From NCBI GenBank assembly GCA_039621445.1, contig CP154955.1:11520241-11584240 (forward strand): 64,000 nucleotides of DNA, in the 5' to 3' direction. Of the stretch, positions 1 through 9,337 are shown piece after piece. Within the stretch, counting starts at the first letter, position 1. Each line of letters starts with the position of its first letter. Under the pieces are notes generated by a model that saw nothing but the letters and a program-made list of their open reading frames with translations, was not told the origin of the DNA and did not search any database. The translations under genes and the position numbers were made by a program. This DNA is from Euglena gracilis. Taxonomy: Eukaryota; Euglenida; Euglenophyceae; Euglenales.

Positions 1-552
1 AGGTTGCGGGAGGAGAGGGCTTAGAGCTCCCACAGTCAGCAATGGATTCTGCTTATACTGAATGTCTGAATGTGTGATTCTGTCCCCCACCTGGGGCCAG
101 CCATGGAGGTTGTGGATGCTGTCTTCCTGTCCTTGTTGGTTGGTTGGTCGGGGGTTTTTTATAGTCTGGATCCCGGGGGGGGGGGGGGGGCTGCAACCCC
201 CATGAGTGGTGGGGGGGGGTCGACCACCCCTCACCGTTATACTGGTGGCAGGGGGGGGGGGGTCAGAATTACATTAGAGTTGATCCGGCCAGGCGGAGCA
301 ACACAGGAGCACTGGTGGAAGGGGCCCCGGGCCAGAAAACTGTTTCTGAAAGCGAAGTTTATCACCGGCCATAAACAGACCAGAAGCCTTAGTGCAACCA
401 AGGGTTAACCTAACCCTTAGTTGCATTTAGTTGCACTTAGGAACCCTTGCCCTAACCCTGACCCCCACCACGCCTTCCCGTATTTCTGGTGGAATTTCAG
501 GTCAAAATTTTCTTTCGGAGCCGAAGAAAGTTTTCTTTGAGCGGGTGCCATG
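1..552. other. Repeat-derived DNA without a recognisable gene
   Basis: G-runs of 10 or more bases (near 175-190 and 250-260) and a short telomere-like stretch near 404-470 with scattered CCTAACCC and CCCTAACCC units. The open frames here depend on G-runs (poly-Gly, Pro) and show no conserved motif, so I call no gene. Confidence 0.5.
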
Positions 553-1014
553 GTGGGGTGCATACATCTCTTTAAGGTTTTGCGACCCCCCCGGGGGGGG
601 GGCAGCTGCAGCCAGCCCCAATTTGGGCCCAGCCCAGCCGCAGCAGCCCCCTCCCCCCCCCGGGGGGGTGCTGCTAGCCCTAGCTAGCCAGCCCCTTTTT
701 GGGGGTCCAGCCCAAAATTTTTCGGTGCAAAGCGCCGAAATTTTTTAAAAAACTGTGTTCAAAAGTGGCCAAAAATGGGGTTTGGGGGGCGTTTGGGGCA
801 TTTTGGGGGGGTTTCAGATGCATCATTTTTCAAAACTGCGTTCTGCAGGTCATTTTTGGGCATTTTTCCGATTTCAGTCCAGCTCGCCCCGGTTCGGGTC
901 CAGCCGGGGTCCAGCCCCCCCCCCCCCAGGGGGCAGGCTAGCCAGCCCAAATTTCTAGCCCTAGCCCAGCAACCCCCCCCCCCCGGGGTCTTTAAAGAGA
1001 TGTATGGTGGGGTG
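553..1014. mobile_element. 446-bp MITE with 8-bp target duplication
   Basis: The element spans 561-1006. Its ends are inverted: CATACATCTCTTTAA on the left and TTAAAGAGATGTATG on the right. The octamer GTGGGGTG flanks it on both sides (553-560 and 1007-1014), as expected of a target-site duplication. The interior is G/C runs plus AAAATTTT-rich sequence and codes for nothing recognisable. An 8-bp duplication is typical of hAT and a few other DNA-transposon superfamilies, so a non-autonomous hAT derivative is my inference. Elements with the same architecture occur at 17881 and 47424. Confidence 0.8.
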
Positions 1015-1127
1015 CCCAGGGGGGCACCCCCAAGCCAAGGGTCTTGTTGATCCCCTGCCAGAGGGGTGGTTTCGACTATTTTTTGTTGTTGTTGTTTTTT
1101 TGGCACGAAAAGCGCGAAAAAAAATTT

Positions 1128-1166
1128 GACCCAAAATTGACCCAAAATTGACCCAAAATTGACCCC
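1128..1166. repeat. 11-bp tandem repeat GACCCAAAATT
   Basis: Just over three near-perfect copies in tandem. Short, non-coding. Confidence 0.75.
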
Positions 1167-1171
1167 CCCCA

Positions 1172-2620
1172 AAAGTGGCTGGGTTTTCCAGAGAGATTGT
1201 TGTTGTTTTTTTTTGGGCCTGGGGGTTAGCAAAAAAAGCCGCCGGAAACAATTTTTGCCTTTTAAAATTTTTGCCATTTTTTTCACTTTTGGGGGTCAAT
1301 TTTCTTTGGGTGAGTGGCCGACCCTTGGGGGGGGGGGGGGGCAGTGACTAATTGGTTTTCCAAAAAAAAATGTGACTGACCAGTTTTTGGAAGACTGGAA
1401 GAACCCCCCCCCCCGTTGGGTAAAATTTGTATGCACGTGCCCAAAGTTATTTTGATTTTTTTGTTGGAAAAAATCTCAAATTGGCATGGTACTCAAAAGT
1501 GCGCACACGTTGAAAAAATGCCAAGGTTTGCAGCAGTTGCTGGGCACAACTGTCGGTCAAAAACATTAAACAGCGGCAGTGATCCAAATCCAGGAATGAA
1601 GGAAAGCCAGGAACCCTTTGGCTTTCTTGTTGTCTGTTTTGTGCGCCTCTTTGTGCATAGCCGTTGTGGAGGTTGCATGCAGCACGTGGCATGGCTGACC
1701 CCAGTGCTGCAGATGGTTGTGCTTTGCGACTGCTACTCCGGGTTTTCAATCCGATGATGATCCGTCGGCCTTAGCATGTGATGCAACCCATCTTGGCCAT
1801 CCCGCTTTGCAGCCCCTTGTTTGCGGGCTTCAGGAACCCAGTGGTTCTTGAGCAAAGGGGGTCCTTTTTTGTTTGCTTCGCTTGAATTATGGAAAACTGT
1901 TATTATGTCAAGAACTGTGTTTGAGCCAAGCGACAGGGGGGAGCCCAGCGGCAGGGGCAGCGGCGCCTTGGTCCCTGGTCCCCCTGGTCGCCCCTGTTCG
2001 CCCCTGGGACCCCCTAAAACCTTGGCCCAAAACACCATTCTTGGTCCGAAAAAGTGTTTGGGGGCGTTTAATGTCTCGAAATCGGCCCGAACACAGTTTT
2101 TTGCGGGGTGTTTTTTTTGGTGTTGCATTTGCGTTTTTTTTTGCATTTTTTGGGAGTTGCGTTACCATTTTTTTTTGACAGATTTGACCCGCCAATTCCC
2201 GAAATTATTAATGGAAGCACGGGGCCGCTACAACCGCAGGAGCCAAATAAAAGCCACACCGCTGAAGGCGGCGGTCCGCTACAAACGCACCCCCAATTTT
2301 GATGGGATTTCTAAAGGGAAAAAATCGCGCAGGCAGGGTCAAATAGAAGCGCACCCCCCGCCGCCGGCGGCGGTCCGCTATAGAAACCTCGGGCTCCGCA
2401 CTTCGCCATTGTGAGGCCATGCCTTGCTCACACCTCGCCCTCGGTGTCCCTTCCTCCCTGGTCGGTTTGCCTCGAGGGAGCACGAAGCGCACACCCTGCT
2501 TCTGGCAGGGGGGGTTTACTTTTCGACAGCTATTTTTTCTTTTTTTGACAAGTTTTCTTCCACCGAATAACAAAACAAAATGCATGGCGAAAATGAGCGC
2601 ATTCGGCACAGCAGGCACTC
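1172..2620. other. No gene recognised
   Basis: Mixed T/G/C-run sequence. The open frames on both strands share no conserved domain and overlap each other. A stretch near 2420-2490 resembles 12105-12150 (both contain TCCCTGGTCGGTTTGCCT), so this is repeat-derived flank of the DIRS region rather than a gene. Confidence 0.45.
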
Positions 2621-2624
2621 AACC

Positions 2625-3560
2625 CAGGACCATTCGGGCTCCGCACTGCGAGATGGTGAGGTCCTGCTTTCCTTGCCGGCTGTTCTGTTCTGGTGTGTTT
2701 GTGCGTGCGCGGGGGGTGCTTCTTACTGCTTTTTGTTGCCGGAGTTGGCTGATTCCTAATTCTGCCCTTCGACCTCAAGGAGAAAGAATTTTACTGCTGC
2801 GAGTTCACTTGGAAAATATTTACAAGGAGCATTACATTCACCGAAGAACGGCGAATTATCAAATGGTGGATCAAAAATTTTTGCTGACCTTCGACTTCCA
2901 GGAGGAAGACTTCAACTCTTCGAGTTCAACTGGAATGATCCCAGAAATATTTCAATTAAGAAGACAGCATCACACTGGACTTCCATGAAGAATGATCTGC
3001 AAAGAAATTCAAACTGCCAAGAAGAACTCCAACGAACTTCCAAGAAGACAGCTGGGGAAGGTGGACTCGGACTCCCACGACAGAGGAAGGGGGAGGAAGG
3101 GACCAAGAGGGCGAAGCACAAGAAGATGGTGAGGTCCTGCTTTCCTTGCCGGCTGTTGTGTTCTGGTGTGTTTGTGCGTGCGCGGGGGGGTGCTTCTTAC
3201 TGCGCCTTTGTTGCCGGAGTTGGCGATGATGAGGCCTCGTCCGACACCTTGGCGAAGTGGAACCGTCGTGGCCCCGCCCCCCCCCTTACGCATGGTTGCT
3301 TGGTGGGGGGCCCGCCCCTCGATGGGGATGGCTTTCTTTTTCCGGTGTGTTTGTGGGTGGGTGGTTGGGGTTGCTTGGTCGGGGGTCCCCTTTCTGGTTG
3401 GGATGTTTTTCTCTTTCTGCTAATTTTTTGGGTGGGGGGGTTGGGCTCACCATCTTCTTGTGCTTCGCCCTCTTGGTCCCTTCCTCCCCCTTCCTCTGTC
3501 GTGGGAGTCCGAGACCATTCGGGGTCCGCACTGCGAGATGGTGAGGTACTGTGCACCCTT
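2625..3560. repeat. DIRS terminal repeats flanking copy 1
   Basis: 2640-2790 is an inverted copy of the terminus at 7500-7660. It shares the AACTCCGGCAAC-type block, the CCGGCAAGGAAAGCAGGACC block and the CGCAGTGCGGAGCCCGAATGG block. A second copy of the terminal block lies at 3060-3230, and 3455-3545 repeats the CACCATCTTCTTGTGC / GTCGTGGGAGTCCGA unit. These repeats match the split and inverted terminal repeats of DIRS-group elements. One terminus (2625-3060) has no associated ORF and may be a truncated third copy. Confidence 0.65.
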
Positions 3561-4520
3561 CTTTGGGCCATAATTTTTTGAATTTTTGACACGACTCCCA
3601 GTCTCAAATAATGAGCTTGGAAGGCCCCAAAATTTTTCCACTGACCCAGCTGCTGGACTTCTTCCACTTGTAAACCAGCATTCTTCCACCATAAAACCCC
3701 AGCCCCTCTGGTGCTGTGGGGTTTCCAGTGGGTGGTGTCCACCCCCCCCCTCTTGCAGAATTTCTCTGGTAAGGGAATTCACCCTTTCTGATGTCAAAGG
3801 TCTTTTGCCATCCAAAGACCACAACAAATTATTTTTGTGCCCAACCATGGGGGCTGTCCTTTCCACATACTCTTTCAACAAATGCCATGGGCTTATGAGG
3901 GGGGTGTGTGGCAAAGTCAAAACTTCCTCCCATCTGGGGAATTGCCACCGTTTCCTTTGCAATAAAATGAAAATTTTTTCTCCCACGAAACTGATTTTTC
4001 GCTGTGTCCTGGCTAAATCAACCCCCCTGTGGAGAGCTAACAGCCTCCAACAGATGATGAGTCTGTTTCTGAGCTCTTTACTGATAGGTCTGAGAGGGGT
4101 GTTGCATTGCCCATGATGTTTTCCAGGAAATCAGTGGGGTCCCAAAAGTGGGCATACTTGCAGACATTGGAATTCCATTTCCTTTTCAATGGAGCCAGAA
4201 GAGGGGAAAACCTCAATGACCCAAACCCTGGGAGTAATAAGGCTGCTGAATATGCATTTCGTGCAGAATTGATGCTATGAACAGCAAGATCAAGGATGGC
4301 CTCAGCCATCTTGTGGACTGTGCAGTCCTGCAGGGGCACCCCTTTGTGCAACAACTGGCCCATCAATGCCCTGAAGGCTGAGTCATATCTTTTGACATTT
4401 CCCAGATTTTTTATGTAAGTGTCGATACTGGACATCGAAACTTCCTGAGATTGTAATATTTGCCTGACACAATCAAGCAGGCCAAATTCCACCTTGGGGG
4501 GGGCATCTCCTCCCCCCAGC
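3197..4520 (-). pseudogene. DIRS copy 1 tyrosine recombinase, broken
   Basis: The frame begins inside the end of the methylase-like frame (GLLDCVRQILQSQEV) and is open to 4037, where a frameshift replaces the ELRNRLIICW segment seen in copy 2. It continues in the frame of 3447-3986 (GEKIFILLQRK) and shifts again at the G-run near 3745 into 3197-3742. The last segment has the recombinase box HSTRGAG (H-x-x-R) followed by QLGQWKNFGAFQAHY, whose Tyr is the likely nucleophile. With two frameshifts it cannot make full-length enzyme. It would insert a circular DNA copy of the element. Confidence 0.75.
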
Positions 4521-4736
4521 AGTTGGTGAACAGACCCCAATGGGGGGGTACCAGCAAAACTTTGCTGCCTGGCTGCCTTATTGACATTAATTGGCGCCAC
4601 CATGATGTCGAAGCCCAGTGGGGCACGATCAACAGACATGTCAGGTCTGGGTTTACCATTAATCTCTGAACCCATTGGGGAATGATGCTCCAGGGGGGGT
4701 TTGCATAAACTGGGGGGAGGCCCTTCAAATCTGCCT

Positions 4737-7382
4737 TCAAGGCATCCCAGCAAAGCCCCTTGGTGGGGGTATCGACAAACGAATTTGGGGAATTTTTTGT
4801 TGCTGGGGGTGCAAAACATGTCCACCTCTGGGGTGATGTCCTTTCTGAAAAATTGCAGAATTTGGTGAAAAATGTTCAGGTTCAGGGTGTAATCCCCTGG
4901 GTCCCTTTGCTCCCTGGTCAGGGAGTCTGCCAATTGGTCTTTTGTGGGAACCCAAACCACCTGCAAATTGATTTGCTTTTCTTGGCAATGATACAACAGG
5001 GGTTTTAAAATGGAATTTAGGTAGGGCTTTCTGCCTCCCCATTTTGTTAAATAACTTACAGCCACTTGGCTGTCTACATGAAGCATTATTGTTTGTTTTG
5101 GTTTTGCCAGGCTTTTTGCTGTCTCCACTGCTGACATCAATTCTTTTTGGTTGATGTGAAGGATGTGCAGATCCCTCCAAAAATCCTGCACTTTTTGGCC
5201 TGAATTTTTGTCCAGCCCCCCCCATTGCCAGGTGCTGCTGTCTGAAAACAGTTCCTGAGAGGCCTGGGACTGAAATGCCCTGCCCACACCTGGCTGTAAA
5301 AATGCTTTTAACTCCACAATTTGATCTTTGACCCCCTGGGGAATGGTTAGGGTGTGGTCCCAACCCCACCTTGTGTGCAAATCCACCATTTTGCAAAGTT
5401 GATCTGTCAGAATTCTGAGAAATGGCATGGAGACTAAATAGCTTCTCACCTGCCCCACAATAGAGCTGAGTTTTCTGCAGCTCATTTTTTGTGCTGTGAG
5501 CACTTTTCCCAACTCCTTTCTTAAGGATTTTAGTTTTTCCCGTGGGATTTCCAGCTGGCCCTTTTTCAAATTGACCCACTGGCCCAAATGTTTTATCTCC
5601 TGTGTGGGTTCCAGACAGGATTTGGGGAGGTTTAATCTGAAACCTGCTAATAAAAGGTCCTGCTTTATTTCTGCCAAATGTTGGGCTGCAGTCTTTTTGC
5701 TGGGGGCTAACAGCAAAATGTCGTCTAGGTAGATGAAAACTACCTTTCCCTCCTTTCTCCATTTCCTTTCCCAGACTCTCATGAGAGTCATACACTTTTG
5801 AGGCAGGCTGCTGATGCCAAAACATGCAGCTTGAAACTGCCAAGTTTCCCCCCCCCACTTGCATGCAGACATGTTTTTCCAGGCTTCTGTGCAGTTTTAG
5901 GTGAAAATAAGCATCTTTCAGATCTATTTTCCCACAGAACCATCCTTTTCTTAGGTATGGGAAAATGTTTCCCATGTGTTCCAGTCTGAACTTCTGGGGG
6001 TTGAAATAGTTATTTAATTGTCGACAATCTTAAATTAGTCTTTCCTTGGTCTTTTCCCCTTCTTTTTTGGAAATGATGAAGTAAGGGACAAAATGTTTTG
6101 CCTCCTCTGGGGGGATTTGCCTGGTTGCCCCTGCACATTCGTATTCTCTCAGAATTTTTTGGACAGTCATTACTTCCTGGGGGGCTTTGAAGGGAACTTT
6201 TTTGGACATTTGAGGGGGGAGGGGAAGATCTGCCATGACCCCCTCCCTTATCAGGTTTAATACCTCTCTGCTGGCTCCTGCCTTTTCCCAATGGGGGATG
6301 CTGGCCTGCAGGGCTCTGAAAGGGGGTACCCCTGGGTGTAATGTATCTGGGGATTCCACAGGCCCCATCACTGGGGTCCTTTCCCCTGGCTGCCCCATCA
6401 CTGGGGTCCTCTCTGGCTGCCCCATCACTGGGGTCACCTCTGGCCCTGCCATAGGGCTGTTCAAAGACAGGCTTTCCCCCTGTTTTTGAAATATGGGGGA
6501 AGGTCTGTTTGTGCGGTGGGGAGGTACATATACAGCTCGGGGGTGTGGGCTGATTATCTTCTGGGGGGGCCCTGGTGTAGCCATTCTTGGGCCTCCCCCC
6601 CAAGGGCTGTGGTCTTGAATGCATTGGCGTCCCATGGCCACCTGATTTTGATTGAAATGGCCTCCATTGGCCTTGATATTTGCCCCCTGGCCTCCAATGG
6701 CCACTTGATTTTTGTTGAAATGGCCTCCATTGGCCTTGATATCTTGGTCCTGGCCTCCATTGGCCTCTTGGATATACTGGCCTCCATTGGTCTTCCCCTG
6801 AATGGGATTTGCTGCTCCTGGGGATTTTGTGTTTGAAGTTGCTGGGGGGAAAGTTGGACATACCTTTCCTCCATTGGCCTCCTGACATTGGTTGAAATGG
6901 CCTCCACTGGCCTTGAGGTCTTGATGCCTCCACTGGCCCCCATTGACCCCTTGATGTTGAATATAATGGCAGTTTTGCAGCCTGAGCTTTTGGCTTCCAT
7001 AGCCTTGCAGCTGGGCTCCATGCCCTTGATGATAAAGGCTGCCATAGCCTTGATGAAAAGGGTCTCCATGCCCTTGATTCCCCCTGGGTGGGGGGTGGTG
7101 ATGTGAAAATGGGGGGGTAATCTGCCAGACCTGTCTTCTCATTTCTTCCCTTCTGGGCTGTGGGCTGCAGGTGTCCTTGTCTCCTCGACTTTCTGGCCAC
7201 CACTGTCCAGGGTCCATGGCCGTCGTTGAACTGTTGGAATCGAAATTTTTCTGGGAGATTTTTCTGGGAAGGAGGGGGGGTTGCGACGGCCACGGACTGG
7301 TGTTCTGCTGCTGCCCCGTCATCGTCTCCAGCGCCTGCTGCTCCTCCACTCTTCTCCATTTCAGATTTCTTCCTTGTGGCAT
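4737..7382 (-). pseudogene. DIRS copy 1 RT/RNase H/methylase-like polyprotein, broken
   Basis: The RT frame enters at 7382, reaches the conserved start of the RT domain (HFVPYFIISKKEG) and hits TAA at 6030-6032, where copy 2 has a Ser codon. It resumes at 5975 (GKIDLKDAYFHLKL), shifts frame at a G-run near 5850 and is then open from 5872. Visible motifs are the catalytic YLDDILLLAP, RNase H (LFSDSSTWQWGG, LHVDSQVAVSYL) and a DMFCTPSNKKFP motif that starts the methylase-like domain. A second frameshift near 4740 separates this from the NPPWSIIPQW methylase motif carried by 4411-4740. Product when intact: reverse transcriptase with RNase H. Confidence 0.8.
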
Positions 7383-7398
7383 CTTTCATGGAAGTCAA
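6010..7398 (-). CDS. DIRS copy 1 gag-like ORF
   Basis: A 462-residue open frame. The N-terminal part (MTSMKDATRKKSEMEK, then QSVAVATPPPS and NDGHGPWTVVARK) matches the same frame in copy 2 (QSVAIATLPPPS, NDGHGPWTAVVRK), which argues that it is translated. The middle is low complexity with repeated GQWRPFQ-type units and an acidic DPSDGAAR repeat. No zinc knuckle is visible. A nucleocapsid-like structural role is inferred from its position, as in other DIRS elements. The RT frame is also open across almost the same DNA (6030-7382), an extensive overlap. Confidence 0.55.
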   Translation of the reverse strand: MTSMKDATRKKSEMEKSGGAAGAGDDDGAAAEHQSVAVATPPPSQKNLPEKFRFQQFNDGHGPWTVVARKSRRQGHLQPTAQKGRNEKTGLADYPPIFTSPPPTQGESRAWRPFSSRLWQPLSSRAWSPAARLWKPKAQAAKLPLYSTSRGQWGPVEASRPQGQWRPFQPMSGGQWRKGMSNFPPSNFKHKIPRSSKSHSGEDQWRPVYPRGQWRPGPRYQGQWRPFQQKSSGHWRPGGKYQGQWRPFQSKSGGHGTPMHSRPQPLGGRPKNGYTRAPPEDNQPTPPSCICTSPPHKQTFPHISKTGGKPVFEQPYGRARGDPSDGAAREDPSDGAARGKDPSDGACGIPRYITPRGTPFQSPAGQHPPLGKGRSQQRGIKPDKGGGHGRSSPPPSNVQKSSLQSPPGSNDCPKNSERIRMCRGNQANPPRGGKTFCPLLHHFQKRRGKDQGKTNLRLSTIK

Positions 7399-7641
7399 AT
7401 TTTTCTTCCACCGCTTTTCTATATCGTCTGAATTGCTTTTTCTCCTCTGTATTGACTGGTCGATGTGGTTGGACGTTGTTGAACTCTTTGAGTTGAAATT
7501 CTTTCTCCTTGAGGTCGAAGGGCAAAATTAGGAATCAGCCAACTCCGGCAACAAAAAGCAGTAAGAAGCACCCCCCCGCGCACGCACAAACACACCAGAA
7601 CACAACAGCCGGCAAGGAAAGCAGGACCTCACCATCTCGCA
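7399..7641. promoter_or_regulatory. Shared head-to-head 5' terminus of the two DIRS copies
   Basis: This interval separates the divergent gag starts. 7545-7640 holds the terminal block (AACTCCGGCAAC to CACCATCT), repeated in the same orientation at 11669-11775 and inverted at 2640-2760 and 3130-3230. Promoters of DIRS elements lie in the terminal repeats, so both copies may be transcribed divergently from here; that is inference, and no TATA or Inr is obvious. Only one terminal block is present between the copies, so one may have inserted into the end of the other. Confidence 0.5.
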
Positions 7642-8900
7642 GTGCGGAGCCCGAATGGTCACACAGCAGCAGCTGCAGAAGGTGATGAGGCGGCAGCAGC
7701 ACGTCAGTCCGTGGCCATTGCAACCCTCCCACCCCCCAGCAATTCAAAGTTTTCAGGATCCCCCACTCAAAATGATGGCCATGGACCATGGACAGCAGTG
7801 GTCAGGAAGAGAAGACAGAGGGGGACTACCATCACAGGTCCAACAGACTCCACCCCTTTTTCCCAATTCCTCCCCCTCCAGGGGAAAAAGCAAAGGCTAT
7901 GGCAGCCTCTCTGGAGATATCAGAAATCCAAAGGATTCAAATCAAACTCAAGGCTATGGCAGCCATCATTTAACAGGGCCTGGGGCCCAGAATCAAGGCT
8001 ATGGCAGCCAGCATTCAAGAGGGCAGTGGGCCCAGTTGCAAGGCTATGGCAGCCTGTATCCCAACCTGGGAAGATCCCACTGGGGGAAGGTATGTCCAAC
8101 TTACCCCACAGCTCCCTCAATCAAAAAACCCTCAGGAGCTGCCCATCCAAGCAAGCAGCCCCCTCTTCAGGGGCAGGCCAATGGAGGCCATTATATCCAA
8201 GAGGCCAATGGAGGCCAGAGGGAAAATATCAAGGCCAATGGAGGCCATTTCAATCAAAATCAGGTGGCCATGGGAGGCCAATGCATTCAAGACCACAGCC
8301 CTTGGGGGGGAGGCCCAAGGTTGGCTACACCAGGGCCCCCCCAGAAGATAATCAGCCCACACCCCCCAGCTGTATATGTACCTCCCCACTGCAGAAACAG
8401 ACCTTCCCCCATCTTTCAAAAACAGGGGGAAAGCCTGTCTTTGAGCAGCCCTATGGCAGGGCCAGAGGTGACCCCAGTGATGGGGCAGCCAGAGAGGACC
8501 CCAGTGATGGGGCAGCCAGGGGGAAGGACCCCAGTGATGGGGCCTGTGGAATCCCCAGACACATTACATCCAGGGGTGCCCCCTTACAAAGCCCTGCAGG
8601 CCAGTATCCTCCATTGGGAAAAGGCAGGAGCCAGCAGAGAGGTATTAAACCTGATAAGGGAAGGGGTCATGGCAGATCTTCCCCTCCCTCCTCTAATGTC
8701 CTTAAAAGTTCCCTTCAAAGCCCCCCAGGAAGTAATGACTGCCCAAAAAATTCTGAGAGAATACGAATGTGCAGGGGCAACCAGGCAAATCCCCCCAGAG
8801 GAGGCAAAACATTTTGTCCCTTACTTCATAATTTCCAAAAAAGAAGGGGAAAAGACCAAGGAAAGACTAATTTCAGATTGTCGACAGTTAAATCACTATT
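7642..8900 (+). CDS. DIRS copy 2 gag-like ORF
   Basis: The frame opens at 7642 (MRSPNGHTAAAAEGDEAA) and shares its N-terminal conserved blocks with copy 1 (QSVAIATLPPPS, NDGHGPWTAVVRKRR). The body is low complexity: four RLWQP repeats, GQWRPLYPRGQWRP units and the DPSDGAAR repeat. In copy 1 this frame stops at a TAA. Here a single base difference removes that stop and the frame runs on, eventually merging with the RNase H frame downstream of the one-base loss near 9318, so its true end is unclear. I end it near the copy 1 stop. The role as capsid-like protein is inferred from position only. Confidence 0.5.
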
Positions 8901-9337
8901 TCACCCCCCAGAAGGTCAGACTGGAACACATGGGAAACATTTTCCCATATCTCAGAAAGAGTTGGTTCTGTGGAAAAATAGATCTGAAAGATGCTTATTT
9001 CCATTTAAAGCTGCACAGCAGCCTGGAAAAGCATGTCTGCATGCAAGTGGGGGGGGAAACGTGGCAATTTCAAGCTGCATGCTTTGGGTTAAGCAGCCTG
9101 CCACAAAAGTTTATGACTCTCATGAGAGTCTGGGAAAGGAAATGGAGGAAGGAAGGAAAGGTAGTTTTCATCTACCTGGACGACATTTTGCTGTTAGCCC
9201 CCAGCAAAAAGACAGCAGCCCAGCATTTGGCAGAAATGAAAAAAGATCTTTTACTGGCAGGTTTCAGAATAAACCTCCCCAAATCATGTCTGGAACCAAC
9301 ACAAGAAATAAAGCATTTGGCCAGTGGATCAATTTGA
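7655..9337 (+). CDS. DIRS copy 2 reverse transcriptase ORF (truncated by frameshift)
   Basis: A 560-residue open frame. The first 330 residues are low complexity (QGYGSQ repeats, ANGGQ repeats, three TPVMGQP units). The RT domain follows: HFVPYFIISKKEG, ERLISDCRQLN, GKIDLKDAYFHLKL, CFGLSSLPQKFM, and catalytic YLDDILLLAP with its Asp pair at about 9179-9184. It ends at KHLASGSI because one base is missing near 9318; copy 1 reads KHLGQWVNLKKG without interruption there. The RNase H continuation therefore lies in the frame of 7642-10434. The enzyme would copy element RNA into DNA. Confidence 0.85.
   Translation: MVTQQQLQKVMRRQQHVSPWPLQPSHPPAIQSFQDPPLKMMAMDHGQQWSGREDRGGLPSQVQQTPPLFPNSSPSRGKSKGYGSLSGDIRNPKDSNQTQGYGSHHLTGPGAQNQGYGSQHSRGQWAQLQGYGSLYPNLGRSHWGKVCPTYPTAPSIKKPSGAAHPSKQPPLQGQANGGHYIQEANGGQRENIKANGGHFNQNQVAMGGQCIQDHSPWGGGPRLATPGPPQKIISPHPPAVYVPPHCRNRPSPIFQKQGESLSLSSPMAGPEVTPVMGQPERTPVMGQPGGRTPVMGPVESPDTLHPGVPPYKALQASILHWEKAGASREVLNLIREGVMADLPLPPLMSLKVPFKAPQEVMTAQKILREYECAGATRQIPPEEAKHFVPYFIISKKEGEKTKERLISDCRQLNHYFTPQKVRLEHMGNIFPYLRKSWFCGKIDLKDAYFHLKLHSSLEKHVCMQVGGETWQFQAACFGLSSLPQKFMTLMRVWERKWRKEGKVVFIYLDDILLLAPSKKTAAQHLAEMKKDLLLAGFRINLPKSCLEPTQEIKHLASGSI

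Larger units (their letters stand above)
3060..7535 (-). mobile_element. DIRS-like retrotransposon, copy 1 (decayed)
   Basis: Read on the minus strand, the element runs from a 5' leader near 7500 through a gag-like region (7400-6300), reverse transcriptase (about 6250-5400), RNase H (about 5270-4900), an adenine-methylase-like domain (about 4850-4550) and a tyrosine recombinase (about 4500-3560) to terminal repeats. This domain order is the signature of DIRS retrotransposons, which integrate by a tyrosine recombinase rather than a DDE integrase. Against copy 2 it has a stop at 6030 in the RT frame, frameshifts at a G-run near 5850, near 4740, near 4080 and at a G-run near 3745, so it is not intact. 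Copy 2 starts within 300 bp of its 5' end in the opposite orientation. Confidence 0.85.

Noticed and set aside
4460-4669. Plus-strand ORFs inside DIRS copy 1
   Set aside because: Antisense shadows of the minus-strand recombinase and methylase-like frames, which are conserved in copy 2.
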